Source: Pleodorina starrii | Lineage: Eukaryota; Chlorophyta; Chlorophyceae; Chlamydomonadales; Volvocaceae | Reading direction: 5' to 3' | NCBI GenBank assembly: GCA_030267565.1 | Contig: BRXU01000053.1 | Coordinates: 296,001-360,000, forward strand | Length of the DNA: 64,000 bases | Shown: in pieces, positions 11,989 to 24,238 of the stretch | Layout: every line of letters starts with the position of its first letter | Position numbering within the stretch: the first letter of the stretch is position 1 | The notes under the pieces: model-generated | The model's input: only the letters and a program-made list of their open reading frames with translations | Databases searched by the model: none | What the model was told of the DNA's origin: nothing | Made by a program: the position numbers and the translations under genes

Positions 11989-12739
11989 ATCGCAACGGGG
12001 CGGATGCCTGCGCGACCTGCGATTTCTATTTTATTAGCGGCTTTCAGAGCAAAGCAGATGACGGGCAGGTTGCGATAGGAGCGACCGATAAAGGTATATC
12101 TTCCAGATGTCAGTTTGTATATTTGTATATCAGCTTTATTTTATGGGGGGTCGTTAGGGCCTCGGGTTTTGCCGCTGCACGACTGCACGACGGATGCAAC
12201 TCTTGACTCATTTGGCGAGCGCGCCTAGCCAAAGCGATCTTTGCATGCGATTTCTTGGTTGCTTATTAACCACAAGTTTAGGCATTACTTTCCTCGTTTC
12301 CTCGCTCCTCACGCCGCCGAGTCGTAGCCATGCACCGATAGACAGGTTGATCACCAGCGATTGGCAGCTAAATCCGACTCTCTGAAAATGCTGCTCAAGC
12401 ATCAGGGCAACGTGGGCGGTCGGCGCATCGGTCACGCGCGAGGGGCATGGCGACGAGCGGTCTCGATTCCACGGGTAAGTGCGCAAACGCAGCCTATAAT
12501 GCTCCTCAGCCCCGCCAATTCGTCTCCTGTACCCTTCAAACGATCTGGGTTTCGCCCTCTGCCACAATCCAACCGCCCTTCACCGATCTAACACTTGCGC
12601 CCCTCGACGCTCAACACACCCCCATCACCACCTTTCCCTGACCCCCTCCCTTCCCTGCCCCCTGCCCCTACCCCACCCATTCTCTCTCCCTCTCTCACCC
12701 TCACTCTACCTCTCCCTCCCTGGACTTCGCGCCGCGCAG
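11989..12739. promoter_or_regulatory. Intergenic region between two divergent genes
   Basis: The carrier start (minus) and the membrane-protein gene (plus) are head to head, so the ~750 bases should hold both promoters and the unresolved first exon of the plus-strand gene. An ATG at 12447 is followed by nine codons and a GTAAGT donor, but its phase does not join the exon at 12740. No specific promoter element was recognised. Confidence 0.4.
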
Positions 12740-15627
12740 GCCCAAGCCCAAGCCGGCTCCCTCCCCCTCCCCCTCCCCTCCTCCTCAATCCCCCTCAGCT
12801 ACCGATCCGTCACCACGGACCCCGTGTTCCGCCCCGCCGCCGCCAGCGACCAGCAATACGCTCCAGGGGGGCCGCAACTCCTGTCCCGCCACCTAACGCT
12901 CAACCCCCTGCACGGACTGGCGGCGGCGGTGACGGCGGCGGCGCGGCGACTCGACCTGGCCTTCGCGGCGACGATGGACCGCCGGCCGCTGACGCATGCG
13001 CTGGCGGCGGCGGCGACGGCGGCGCTGACGTACTTGGTACGGTAGTACCGGAAGTCGCGGCGTCGAGGGCGGGGGGGCCCGAGGGGGGCCCGGGGGTGAC
13101 GTGTGTTGGGCGGTGGGGTGGAGCGGCGTGGGCGGGTGGGCTCGGCCTGACGGGGCGGAGCAGGGGGCGGGGGCTGTGGGCGTGTGGGGGTGGGACCTTT
13201 GGGGGGGTGGCCCAACGCGACAGTTGGTCGAACCTTTAGGGTTTTGGGGCTGTTTTGGAAACAGCTGGTTGTTGCGACCAGTGCCATCGACTCGTTCTTC
13301 ATTCCGCCCTCTCTCCCAGGGCCCATCGTGCGCTACGTCTCCATCTCCATCTCCATCTCCATCTCCTACTGGCTACTGCTTACTGCGAGCGTTCCCTGCG
13401 ACCTGGCCCCTCGTGCCCTCCTGCTGCTCTTCCTCCTCCCCCCTCCCCACTGCTGGCCCCAGGGTCTTCACCCGCTCAGCCTGGCGCGCTTCGACCTGCC
13501 CGCGGCGGCTGCGGACTGGATAGAGGCCCGGGCGGGGGACTGGGCGGTGGAGGCGGCGGGGGCGGCGGCGCTGGCGGCGGGGCTGGCGGCGGCGCTGTGG
13601 CAGCTGCGCAATTGGGTGGCGGCGCAGGCGGCGCTCATCAGGTGTGTGTGGAGTTGAGGGCGGGAGGGAGGGAGGGAGGGGTTAGGGGTGGGGGGCGTGG
13701 GTGGGGGGGTGCGTAGGGCGGTGGGTACAAGGCGGAGGATCGGGAGAGGAGGGAGGAGGGAGGAGTGCCTGATGTCCTTAAAGAGGGAGTGTCTTGGGGT
13801 GTCCCGAGTCCCGAAGTTGGGACCCGGGAACGGGGCAGCCTAGGCCTGGCTGGTCCAGGGGGGGGTCACAGCTGGTCAGACGTGGGGTGGGTTGGAGTGG
13901 GGCGGGGTGGGGTGGGGTGGGGTGGAGTGGGATATGTCACTGCGCTGGCTGGACTGGCACTGGGGCTGCCTAGTAGCCAGTACTGGGGCTGCTCTCACAG
14001 CTGCTGATCCGCCGCGGTTGCGGATACGGCGGCGACGATACGGTTTTCATTTCAGCAGATACGGTACCCTTACCTCGCCGTACCGAGCCCTGCCTGTACG
14101 ACACACGTATTTCGACGCAGATTTGACCAGGTGGTCCAAGCCGACTTGGCGACGGCGGCGACGGCGGCGGTGCCAGGTGGCGGCGCCGCCGCCGCCGCGC
14201 CGTCGGCGGAGCCTGCGGCAGCGGCAGCGGCGGCGGCGGGGCCCTTCGCGGCCTTGGTCCCAGCGCCTGTGCGGGACCTGTTCGAGGGCGGCTGGAAGCG
14301 CACCGACAAGTGAGTGAGCGAGCGACCCGCGGGTCGGTTCGGTTCGGTTCGGGTGGGGTCGGGAGCGTCATCGCACCGGCATCGGATTCGGCCCGCCTGC
14401 CTGCCTGCCACATTGCCTGGCACATTGCCAGGCACATTGCCGGGTTGCCGGCTCACGATTCTGCCAGATCGCGTTTGGGGTTGTCCAGGCTCGCTGCGCA
14501 TGTTTACCACCATTGCCGTACTTGCCGTACTCAGGGAGGGAGTATGTCGTGGTACGGCAATGCATTGACACGATACGACACTGTACGACATCTGCAGGAC
14601 TTGGCTGCTGCTCATCATGGCGGCGCGCCTCGGCACGCTGTTGACCGCCGCGAACAGCCTCCTGTACGGCAATGCCATGACGGCGGCCGCCTTTGCGGCA
14701 CTGTGTTTCGGAGCGTCGCTGCTGCCGCTGGCTCTCCCGCACGTCCGGCAGCTCCTCGCGGCGACGGGGGCGGCGGCGCCGCTGCCGCCGGCCGCCGCGC
14801 CCGGCGGCGCCGCCGGCCTGGCAGCGGCGGCGCTGCTGTCCGACGCCGCGTTCCTGCTGGCGCTGGCGCCGTCGGCGCCAGCGCCGGCGCGCGCCGCCGG
14901 CGCGGTGGCGCTGGCGGCGGCCTCCGCCGCCGCGGCGATGGCGGCGGCGGCGTCGACGCGGCTGGCGGCGTCGACGGCGGCGGCTGGCGACGTGGCGACG
15001 TTCCACGTCATCGTACGGCTGCCGTTGAGTGGCACACTCATCGATACCACGCTGGGTCACCGGCCCCTGACGGCGGTGGTCGGAGAGGCGGCCGGCGACG
15101 ACGACGACGACGATGGCGACGCTGCGGCCGCCGACCCGCGGGTCACTGATCGCGATCCGCAGGCGCGTTTCCGGCCAATCCAAGCGGCGATGTCGTCGGC
15201 GGTGCTCCAGGGGATGTTCCTGGGCGAGCGACGGACGGTCCTGATCGACAGCGGCGACGGCGCCGACAGCGGCGGCGGCGGTGTGCCGTTCCGCAATCCG
15301 GGCCTGGTATGGTGGCAGCCCCTGGATGATCTTCAGCGGAAAGTCGGCAGCCGAGAGCGAATGCTGCGCGCCGGCGACGTGTTTTGGTACCCAGTGGGCA
15401 GCCTGGTTTCGGAGCTGGGCGCCCGGCGGCTGAGTACGGCGGCGGCGACGGCGACCCGGGGGTCGGAGGCGGCGGCGCTGCCGGGGGCGGACAGCTGGGG
15501 TCCGGTGGAGGTGTGCGCGGTTTCGGAGGGGTGGGTGCAGCTGGACGCGAATGCGGGGCTCAAGGGAGGGCAGGCGGAGGTGGAGGTGCAGCTTGTGGCG
15601 TTGCAGAAGAAGGCGGGGGACAAGTGA
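12740..15627 (+). CDS. Ala-rich multi-pass membrane protein, possible FKBP-like C-terminal part
   Basis: Plus-strand exons 12740-13036 (first exon start uncertain), 13463-13641, 14121-14309 and 14598-15627 join in phase with GT-AG junctions. Key seams are LTYL/GLHPLSLARFD, ALI-R-FDQVVQADLA and RTD-K-TWLLLIMAARLG. Hydrophobic segments occur around AVEAAGAAALAAGLAAALW, in TWLLLIMAARLG and in the FAALCFGASLLPLALP stretch. The C-terminal 200 residues are soluble and contain LSGTLIDTTLGHRPLTAVVG and, after an acidic Asp-rich insert, VLQGMFLGERRTVLID, which resemble the strand order of FKBP-type prolyl isomerases; this is weak. The frame ends at a TGA at 15625. I do not recognise the family as a whole. 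The 5' end is unresolved and a different acceptor near 13322 is possible. Confidence 0.6.
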
Positions 15628-17648
15628 GGCAGGGGAGGGGGTGATCCCGGGTGTGTGTGTATGTGTGTGCGTGTGTGTGTATGTGTGTGCGTGTGTGTGT
15701 GTGTGCGTGTGTATGTGTATGTGTGTGTGTGTATGTGTATTCGTGGGTGTGTGTTTTGTGTCGCATGGATGACGTGTGTGTGAGGGTGGTGCACATGTGT
15801 GTGTATTTGTGTTTTGTGTCGCATGGATGCGTTCCTGGCAGGTGGGTGGCAGCGGGAGGACAATGCCGTACACCCAGGTTCTGTGGACTTTTCAAAGTCG
15901 GGCGCCGACGCTCCCACTCGCAAAAGGAGTGACCTCGCACTGGTGTGACCCGCGCAGTTGCTTTAGCTCGTTGGGGTTGCCTGTGTGTGTAACGTATTGG
16001 GGTGTACCGTATTTGGGAGTTCCGGTGTGGCCTAGCTGGGTGCTGCGTGTCCGTCTCGCGGGCTCCACGGCAGAGTCGGTTGGCTAAGTCGGTTGGCGAG
16101 GTAGGTGGTACCGTATTTACGGGGCGGAAGGGCGGAGGTACAGGAGGAGGCAAAAAGCCGTGACAAAGGGGCCACGCCGCCGCCGCCGTAGCCGCACGGT
16201 GGTGGTGTTCAATTTGGACAGGCAGGGAGCCCCGTCCTGTGGCGGTTGCGCGCGCCACTCGCTGCAACCAACCAACCAACCAACAACCGCCGCCCGCCCG
16301 CCATCCGCCATCGCCCCCGATGCCCGATCCTGAGCGCGCAGCACCCGGGGGGGTACCCACCGCAAGGCGCACAGCCGCCCCGCCAACATACACAAACACA
16401 CACACACACACTGCAAGTAGCGCGGTGCTGTATCTTTCTGCCAAATCGATCCATGTCTATTGCCTCATGTCTGATGAAAGGAGGCAGGGGCATGCGCTGT
16501 AACCTTAAAGAGTCCAACTCGCGATCGCCGCAGACGTGTGGCAGGGCTCATCCGAGTCCCAGTCATCCATCACCCCAGTCATCAACACCACACACACAGC
16601 GACTGGCCGACTGCCGCAGCGACTGATAAGAAGCAACCAAATGATAGAAAAAAACCGCAGCCGCATTGCCCCCACCAATAACCAATAATGCGCCTCACGC
16701 CCTCGCCTCTCTCCCCGGGCACCGTATCTTGTCGTACACCGTGTACGACACCGCACCGCACGATAAATTAAACGAATTGCCAGACAGCCAGCCCGGTTTG
16801 TGTGGCAGCGCGAACACACACGCAAACTCGCAAAGCCACACCGGACCAAACACAAAGCAATCAAAATTAAATACATCAAATAGATCAAATTCCGGATTGG
16901 CTATCCACCAGGGATTCCAGCGAGGGGAGAATCTTGCACGTGCGCACGCCCGCGCAGGAGGGCGCGTGTGGCTTGGGCCCCGATTCGGCTTGCGCGGTGT
17001 GGCGCCGCGGCGCACCCCCCGCAGCTGCAAACAGCCCCCGCCCCCCCGCCCCCGGCCACACACACACAGTCCTCGACCGTTCTCCTGGCCCCTGACAGAA
17101 AGGCCCTCGCGACCAGACACCGCCCGCAAAATCCCCCATCCTCTACCCTGATCCCTGAGACCACAGCAATAGCAACAACAGCGACAACAGCAACAACAAC
17201 AACAGAAAAACCCCGAATCACACCGAGCCAGGCACACGCTCCTCGGCCTCGGGGGAACGCGGTGCCGTACGCATCGGGTGCCCCGCATTCGCCGTACACC
17301 CGTGTGGGCAACCGGAACACCCCAACCGACTGAGCAGGTGAGAGACTCATCCCAAAGCCCAAAGTGGGTCCTGTAGGATCGGCGGCATGTGCTGCAAACT
17401 CTAGAAACAGAAGCAGAGACACAAACAGAAAGAGAAACAGAAAAAAAGGAAACGCCGCCCCGGGGGCCCATTCTCGCCCTGGGTCGCCGCGCGCAGCCGA
17501 CCTCTCTCTCTCCCTCCGGGAACAGCATCCACCAAAATACAGCAGGTCACTGACTATGTCCATTAAAGAAAATACGAATCACAAAACCAAAGCGGAAGTT
17601 GTAGGGGGTGGTAGGCCAAGGCTTCGCAGACACCGGCAGATGGAGACA

Positions 17649-17679
<31 letters not shown>

Positions 17680-18794
17680 TAGGTAGGCAGGCAGGAGCGA
17701 GCGAGATGCCACCAAAGCGAGATGCCACCCGCTGTACGGCAGAAGACTTTCCGTTGCAGTGTCAGTCCACAACATGCCTGTGTCAGTCCACAACAAGCCC
17801 AACCTGCCGTACATCTGCACCCACCGCCACCACCTTGCCTCAACCACGACCTCAACCTCGAAAAGCAACCAACTCAACCCAACCCAACCCTGCCCGACTC
17901 AACCCAACTCAACCCAACTCAAGAGACGCACCGCCTGCACGAAGCCGCAACGTCCCATCCCCCCGACAGGCTCCCCGCTGGGCTGGCTGGAAGGTTGAAA
18001 GTAGACCCAGCAGCGGCCACGATCTCCAAGGGGTCGCGGATGGCCCCTTTGTTCGTGCGCACGTGTGTGAGACCACGCACTGCCTCGCGCACCGGCCCAC
18101 CGGCCCTCCCTCCCCTTCCGAATCCACAAGGTCCCGTCCTGATCCTGATCCTGATCCTGTCAGAGTATTGATACTGAACACCACCGGCCAGCTCACGGCG
18201 ATGAAGTCAATATCGGTGCGGTGTTCGCGCGGACGATCGACTGAGGACACGCGTTGCGTTGGGAGGCCTCGGAGTACAAACACCTACGAGTACCAATACC
18301 TCAAAACTTATTATTGTTGTTGTTGTTGTTGTTATGATTTTATTGTGAATTGTATGCATTAACACATCCTCCTCTAAAGCCCGACAGTGCCAAAGGCAGG
18401 GCCGCAGGGCGGCAGCAGGTGCGCACCAAAGAACGAAAACCAAAGTCCCCTCTTGACAAGGAGCTGAGAAGGGGCTCATGAGAAGGGGCTCAGGAAGGCA
18501 AGCCGACGAGGAGCTGATTGCGTCCAAACCTACCTACCGGGGCCAAGTACCGATTCGACCCCGCGCCCCGCTGACACCGCAGGCGTGGGCTGCCCGCAGA
18601 CGTCGTCTCGTGGGCAGAAGGCGGACAACCCCGACCCCGAGTCCCCGAACCCGACCCCGACCAACAACAACAACCACCAGCCCCCATGGTCTCGAGACAG
18701 GAAGAGTCCGGAGGAGGAGAGGGAGGCCGTCTGGTTTCATAGGGTTGTCGTGCAGCAGCAGCAGCAGCAGCAGCAGCAGCACCGCAATCACAAA
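15628..18794. other. Intergenic, no gene recognised
   Basis: It opens with a GT microsatellite (15648-15760) in the likely 3' UTR of the upstream gene, then GC-rich unique sequence, an (AGGC)n run near 17651-17690, a GTT run near 18313-18332, and a (CAG)9 run at 18753-18780. No open frame shows family-like sequence or consistent splice seams. Confidence 0.5.
15648..15760. repeat. GT dinucleotide-type microsatellite
   Basis: Interrupted (GT)n with GTAT and GTGC variants beginning about 20 bases after the stop codon at 15627. Confidence 0.92.
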
Positions 18795-19844
18795 TCACAA
18801 CGTGAGGAGACCGCCGTCGCCGCCGCCGCTGCCGCCGCCGTCGCCAGGCTGGACAAGAGGTGCCGCCGTGGGGCCGTCCGCCGCGTTCACGCAGTGCGCG
18901 GGATCCCGGCTGCATAACGGCTTTGGCCGTTGCTGCTGCTGCGGCGGCGGCGGTGGCAGTGGCGGCGGTGGCAGTGGCGGCGGTGGCGGCGGCGGTGCCG
19001 ACGGCGGCGGCGGCGGTCTTTCGATGGCAATTTGACCGTCGCTGTGATGGGCGCTATGGTGGGCGCCGGCGCCACGACCCCCGCGCGCCGACGCGGCGGC
19101 GGCGGCGGCGGGCGAGGTCCACCGCCAAGACGTCGCCGGCGGCGGCGCCGCCGCCGCCGCGCCACCGCTTCCGCCGCCGCTACCCGTCGAGCCGTTGCTT
19201 TTCCCGCCGGGCTCCGCCGCCTGTGTTGTCGCCGCCTGCAGCATCCGTACGACGCAGCCGTGCCCTCCCTCCGCCGCCTGCCTCAGCGCCAGTCCGTTCC
19301 TGGCCTGCGGCTGCGCCCCCGCCACCAGCAGCGCCAGCACCACGCAGCCGTGGCCCGCCGACGCCGCCTCCACCAGCGCGCGGCTGCCGTCGACCCGCGG
19401 GTCGGCGCCCGCTGCCAGCAGCTCCAGAACCAGGGCCAGGTGGCCGCCGCGGGCCGCCTCGGCCAGGGCGCCGCTGGCTGCCGCGCGAGGGTCGGCCCCG
19501 TGTCGCAGCAGCAACTGGGCGGCGGCCGTCCGGCCCTCGCGGCAGGCGGCGCGAAGCGGCATGCCGTTCTCGGCCCGCGCGCTGACGCCGGCGCGCAGGA
19601 GCACCTCCATCGAAGCAACGTGGCCGGCGGCGCTGGCGGCAACGAGCGCGCGCCCGCCGCAGGCGCCGGCGTTCACCCCCGCGCGCAGCAGCGTCCGCAC
19701 GACCTGGGTGTCGCCTGCGCCAGCCGCGGCGGCCAGCAGGAAGCGCTCCTGTGGGCAGAGCGGGCCATCGAACATGTGGATAGAACATCTAACGGCGCGC
19801 GGCGAGACGCGAAGGTTCAATTAGTCAGGCCAGAGACAGCAAAT

Positions 19845-19884
<40 letters not shown>

Positions 19885-20291
19885 TTGAGGATTACCTGTG
19901 GCTGTAACACCGCGCCAAGCTTGAGGAGTTCGATAACGACAGCACCAACCGCAGCCTGCGGACCGCGAGTAAGGTACTCTCGAAGTCCTGGCGATCCGTA
20001 GACGCGAAAGAGCGCGGTTTCGCGACCATAAAGCTTCAGCAGGAAGCGTGCAGCGACCTCTGGGCACGAGAGTGCGACAAAAAAGGTTCGACGCAGAGTT
20101 CGGCAAGACGACGCTGCCGCTGCTGCACCTGGCCCTGACATCATAAGGATTAGCTGTAGAATAGGATCGGGAAGGTCAAGCAGGCCTGGCTTGCACTCCG
20201 TTTTGGTCGGCTCAACCGCCGCAGCTCCACTTTGCGACGACGCCGTGCAAAGAGTGCAAAGCAACGGCGCACACGTCTGAACGGTCCCCAT
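18795..20291 (-). CDS. F-box-like protein with ankyrin repeats
   Basis: Two minus-strand exons, 20291-19896 and 19748-18795, join in phase (AVLQPQ/ERFLLAAAAG) across a 147-bp GT-AG intron that contains a GA/CT dinucleotide run. The first exon has LLDLPDPILQLILMMSG followed by SSCRTLRRTF, an F-box-like pattern (LPDxxLxxIL...). The second exon has at least five ankyrin-type repeats, seen as VVRTLLRAGVNA, MEVLLRAGVSAR, AAQLLLRHGADPRA, LVLELLAAGADPR and VVLALLVAGAQPQARNG. About 130 residues of Gly/Ser/Ala/Pro-rich sequence follow to the stop at 18795. Total 449 residues. F-box proteins recruit substrates to SCF ubiquitin ligases through a second binding domain; ankyrin repeats would be that domain here. 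That role is inferred; the F-box call is less certain than the ankyrin call. Confidence 0.82.
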
Positions 20292-20786
20292 AGTTTTGGA
20301 CTGCTATGATTAATCCTGGAAAAGAGCGATGCCGATTTAAGCGCCAATGGTCCAGGCCGACGGGGCCCGTGGCCCGCGCTTGAGGGCTGTACCACCAAAC
20401 TGACTTGCCAAAAGTGTATACACAGTGTAAACAAAGTCGGCGGTCAACAGGGTGGCCTTTCAGGTTTAAGAGATTGATTAAACAACGGAAAGGTGTAACG
20501 AAATCGGGAAGAAGGCTACTGCTGCACGTCTTTTTTGCAGCGTGGCGCACGAGTAGGCGTTGAAGCGCCTTGCGCTTGTGTCTTTGAGTCGGATGGATGG
20601 ATGGATGGATGGATGGATGTTACAAGCTTCTGCGAGCTCGTACGGCTCAAACGAACCCGGAGGCTCATGAACCGCTTCATTCGCGCAAGATAAAAATAGA
20701 AAAACAAAATGTCAGCACAAACGATTCGTAACGAAAGTGGTGCAATGGAAAGACGCAGACTGCGTGAGGTCACACAAAACAAACTC

Positions 20787-22386
20787 TCAGGATGAGATGC
20801 GTTCTTGCCGCAAACTGAACATCTCAAAGATAGCTTTCGCTAGACCGCGCTGGTCGTCGACTTGCATGACATCGTGAACACTCGCAGTAGTGGGTACGCC
20901 TAAGTCCCAGAGCATCTGCCGTGCTGGCACAAGGGCAGAACACTCCAACAGAAAATGTTTCTCATCCTCGACCGCACCGTCAGAGCGACACGCTTTGCAA
21001 ACACGGAGCTCTCTAGACCGGCTACTCTCGCTGTTAACCGCCAAAACAGACACACACAAACGAAAACGAAGTAAGGAGCGATGATGTGCTAGGGGGATGT
21101 AACCCTCAAAATGCTTCGGCAGCCCCATCCAATGCTTGTGGCGGCACATCTTAACCCCGGGCTTTCTACCGTCCGTAACGAAAGCGCCCGGGTCCACGGC
21201 CAACCTGTCACTACCCCAATCGTCATTGACACGACCCCTGAGGGTGTCCATCAGCGCCTCAACGTCAAGCTTGCTGGCCGCGTACCGCCTAACCCTAGTA
21301 TCAATGTTACCCGCTGCTGCGTCCTCGTCCCAGACATGCCCTAAGAGATTCAGAACCCGAATGACCTTGGAACCCCAGCCGTCACCCTGCAGATTGGTTT
21401 CTAACGCCAACCGAATCTCATGACGAAAAGCACTGTGATACACGGTGCTTGTGACCTCCACCAGACTATTCCAAAAACGGAAAACCGACTCGGCCCAGTG
21501 CAACTGCAAAGGCATCTGACCAAGTTCCCTAAACAACAACTGAAGAGGTGGAACGGCGGCTCCAACCAATTGCTTCATAAACGAAAATCTGGAGCTTGAC
21601 CATCCGGTCTCGAATAGCCGCCTCAAAATAACAGGAGCGTGGAGCTTCATTGGCCGGAAAACCCCTCTCTATCATGGCCAAGACCAAGTCGGCACCCCAC
21701 AGTTGCGATCCGTACGACAGCACGGAACGGACTTGCGCGTTAAAACATTTCATACCGACGAAAGGCAACAAAAGCCCCTGCCGCCGCAGTTTATTGAGCA
21801 GGGCAAACATGGCCCGCCGGCCCGCAGCATAAAGCTCATCCGTACAAGATGCGAAAGTACTGCTAGGACCGAAATGCAGCCCGAGATAGCGTGCGCGAGA
21901 CTTCCAAGTGATAGGCCGGTCCACCGGCAGCCCCTCCTCCATTACGCGCATGGTGACCAAATCGCTGATCGCATAGAAGTGACTCCTAACCTGGTCGTTA
22001 GGGTAAAAAAACAACAGCTCGCACTTCTTCGCATTGACGGTGAGACCGAACGTTTCCGACCACTCCCGCAACGCTCTGAGCAGACTCATCAAACGACGTT
22101 TTGTCCCCGCGAAAAGACTGAGGTCGTCCGCGTAGAGAGCCAAGGGCACTCGCCGACCTTCCACACTTGGGCATTCGTTGGCCGCCATGGCAGCCGGGAG
22201 CGCGACATCCAGGGCGTCCACATAATCCGCAAAACCCTCCACAAAGAAACCAAACAGCGTGGGACTCATCGGGCAACCCTGCTTCACCCCTTGAGAGGAG
22301 GAAAAGGCCTCTCCAGTAGTGCCATTAACTTTGACCCGCAGTTCCACCCGCTCATAGCAACGCTTCAGGGCATCCAAAGCAGCGCC
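20787..22386 (-). pseudogene. LINE reverse transcriptase fragment, frameshifted
   Basis: The first frame (22377-21529) shows fingers/palm motifs: VKQGCPMSPTLFGFFVEGF and LALYADDLSLFAGT, with the catalytic YADD, then LTVNAKKCELLFF. Near 21630-21650 the homologous sequence moves to another frame (21650-20787), which continues through a thumb/connection region and a C-terminal Cys/His cluster (CKAC...EKHFLLEC). The N-terminal endonuclease and early palm are missing. One frameshift plus 5' truncation mean the copy is dead. The layout fits an L1-like or RTE-like clade; I cannot assign it further. Confidence 0.93.
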
Positions 22387-22478
22387 ATGGATGGATGGAT
22401 GTTACAAGCTTCTGCGAGCTCGTACGGCTCAAACGAACCCGGAGGCTCATGAACCGCTTCATTCGCGCAAGATAAAAA
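22387..22478 (-). repeat. Second copy of the LINE 3' terminus
   Basis: Nearly identical to 20600-20696, including the short GGAT/CATC tail. It abuts the truncated 5' end of the larger element in the same orientation. Confidence 0.92.
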
Positions 22479-23519
22479 GCGCCAACCTCTTTGAGTCTTT
22501 GGAGTTATTGCGCAATCGACAGTACGGTATGACGAATGGTGCACTTTTTGAGCGTAATTGCTATGCTTGGGTTGTATGTTTCTTGTTACCACCGGAAAGA
22601 ACCTGCGGCTTCCTCAGCTTTATTTGGGTCGCTAGTCTCGAATGAGAGAAGGCGTTGCACCGTCGGAGAGGCGCGCACGACGAGCGACGGGCAAGCTGCA
22701 CGAATACACTAGGGCTTACCAAAAGGACTTCCTAGGGCCGAGATCCTTCTGGCAGGGACCCTCAGCTTGTGGAAGTTGGGACCCGGACTCCAACGAGCAC
22801 GCTTGGGCTGCGGTTGCAGGCCATGGGCGGCCCCGCCCGTCAGCAGCTCCAGTGACACAGTCCGCACTAGCGCACTAGGCACGAAACGTCCATAAGACCA
22901 CACCAACTGACCCAGGAACGACGGACAGCACGGTGGACCATCCAGACTTAAGCCTGACGTGACCTGGCAGCATTGCGGTACGGTAGACAGCCATTCCCGC
23001 AGGCTGCAACAGAACAGCGCCACCCGCGCAACAAGTCCAACCTGTGGAGGAGGCGTCTCATCGAGTACCACTGTAAGCCGGACACACCCAAAGCAAGGCC
23101 CCCGATCACTCGTCTTGGTAAGGTAACAGCTAACAGGTCCGTTCCGCAAGTATTGCCGGGTTCCGGGTCCGTTCCCTGTCCGTCCCTAAGCTGCAGTACC
23201 TTCTGAAATGAAATACGGCATCCCTCAATCACCCTTAGGAATGAAATCCCCAACCCGGGGCCCACCTGACCCGACGGTGCCAAGAAAGCCCCAGTCTAGG
23301 GCAGTGAAGTCCCGGCGGACTCGGCCCAACTCCCACCGCCGCACGGCAGACGGCCCGCTGCCAGAGCCCGCACCCAGGAGAGTCAGCCCAGAGCCCACAC
23401 CAGCCAACAGCGCTTTCTTAAGGGACAGCGGCCAATGTAAAAAGCGTCAGCCCCGCTGGATGCATGGCGGAAAGGGCCCGCCAATCAAGACCACGACGTA
23501 TCAGAGAACAGTTGGTTTA

Positions 23520-23600
23520 CGCGCGGGGAGGGGGGTTATCCACGTATAGGCCGGAGCCCGTGAACGGTAAAGTAACAGAAGAAGGCCGTCTCGTCTGCAA
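23520..23600 (-). repeat. Inverted copy of the ~75-bp dispersed intron module
   Basis: Read on the minus strand it matches 30095-30168 almost base for base, from TTTGCAGACGAGACGGCC through GGCTCCGGCCTATACGTGGA to the C-rich end. It lies outside any gene I can define. Confidence 0.85.
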
Positions 23601-24139
23601 AAGAACAGCGAGGTAAGCTTGCAAACAGCAGAGGACCGCGCATGCACTCCGGATGTGTGCCGGTCTGCGGTGCGTTAACGAACACAAGCGAGCACAAGCT
23701 TTGGGTGCTTTGGTGGGCAGTAGGCTGGCTGGTGGTGGTGGTGGGCGCTTGGCTGCGGTTGGCATTTCCCGTCACCCCCCACAGGCGGCGGCTGATCGGC
23801 TTCACAGTGTGTGCGATTGGGCACTGTCAGGGCCCACATGACGGCCCCGCAACATACCCCGCCACCCACATACGACATACCCCGTCCCCACGTCCATGCT
23901 GGAACTACTGCGCCGGACAAAGTGCCGTATTCCCCGTGGATGCATGGGCCTTTATGCCTTCTCCCCGCTGATGTGGCTCCCTGTACCTCCCTGTGGCTGA
24001 GGGGGCTGAGCGCTGCTGCCGAACTCCGTGCGCCGCCTGGGCGACTGGGAGCTGTTCCTGCCGAGGCATCCGCCCACCACCACCCGCTGCTGTCGGTTGA
24101 TCATGTCCACGAATGGTCACACCGTCACTACATCGCGAA

Positions 24140-24238
24140 CGGGCGTCCCCTTCCCATATCATCCCCTTGCGATATCATCCCCTTCCTATATTATCCCCTT
24201 GCGATAGCATCCCCTCCTTATATCATCCCCTTTCGCGT
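24140..24238. repeat. Tandem repeat, ~17-bp unit
   Basis: About five imperfect copies of a unit like ATATCATCCCCTTGCG. AT-rich steps alternate with CCCC blocks, unlike the surrounding composition. Confidence 0.85.

Larger units (their letters stand above)
20595..22478 (-). mobile_element. 5'-truncated non-LTR retrotransposon (LINE) with duplicated 3' end
   Basis: On the minus strand the element runs from about 22386 (truncated within the reverse transcriptase) to a (CATC)n tail at about 20595-20620. A ~90-bp piece of its own 3' end, including TTTTATCTTGCGCGAATGAA and the CATC tail, also lies at 22387-22478, immediately 5' of the truncation. The motif GACTCAAAGA flanks the composite on both sides (around 20583-20592 and 22492-22501) and is a candidate target-site duplication, although nine bases separate it from the upstream fragment. 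Confidence 0.88.

Noticed and set aside
13322..13462. Extra coding segment IVRYVSISISISISYW in the membrane-protein gene
   Set aside because: Its phase does not join the preceding exon end at 13036, while the acceptor at 13462 does; the TCTCCA repeat also looks like a pyrimidine tract.
14368..15873. 501-codon minus-strand frame, and a second one at 14070-15050
   Set aside because: Antisense shadows of the Ala-rich exon 14598-15627; their Arg/Ala runs mirror its GCG codons.
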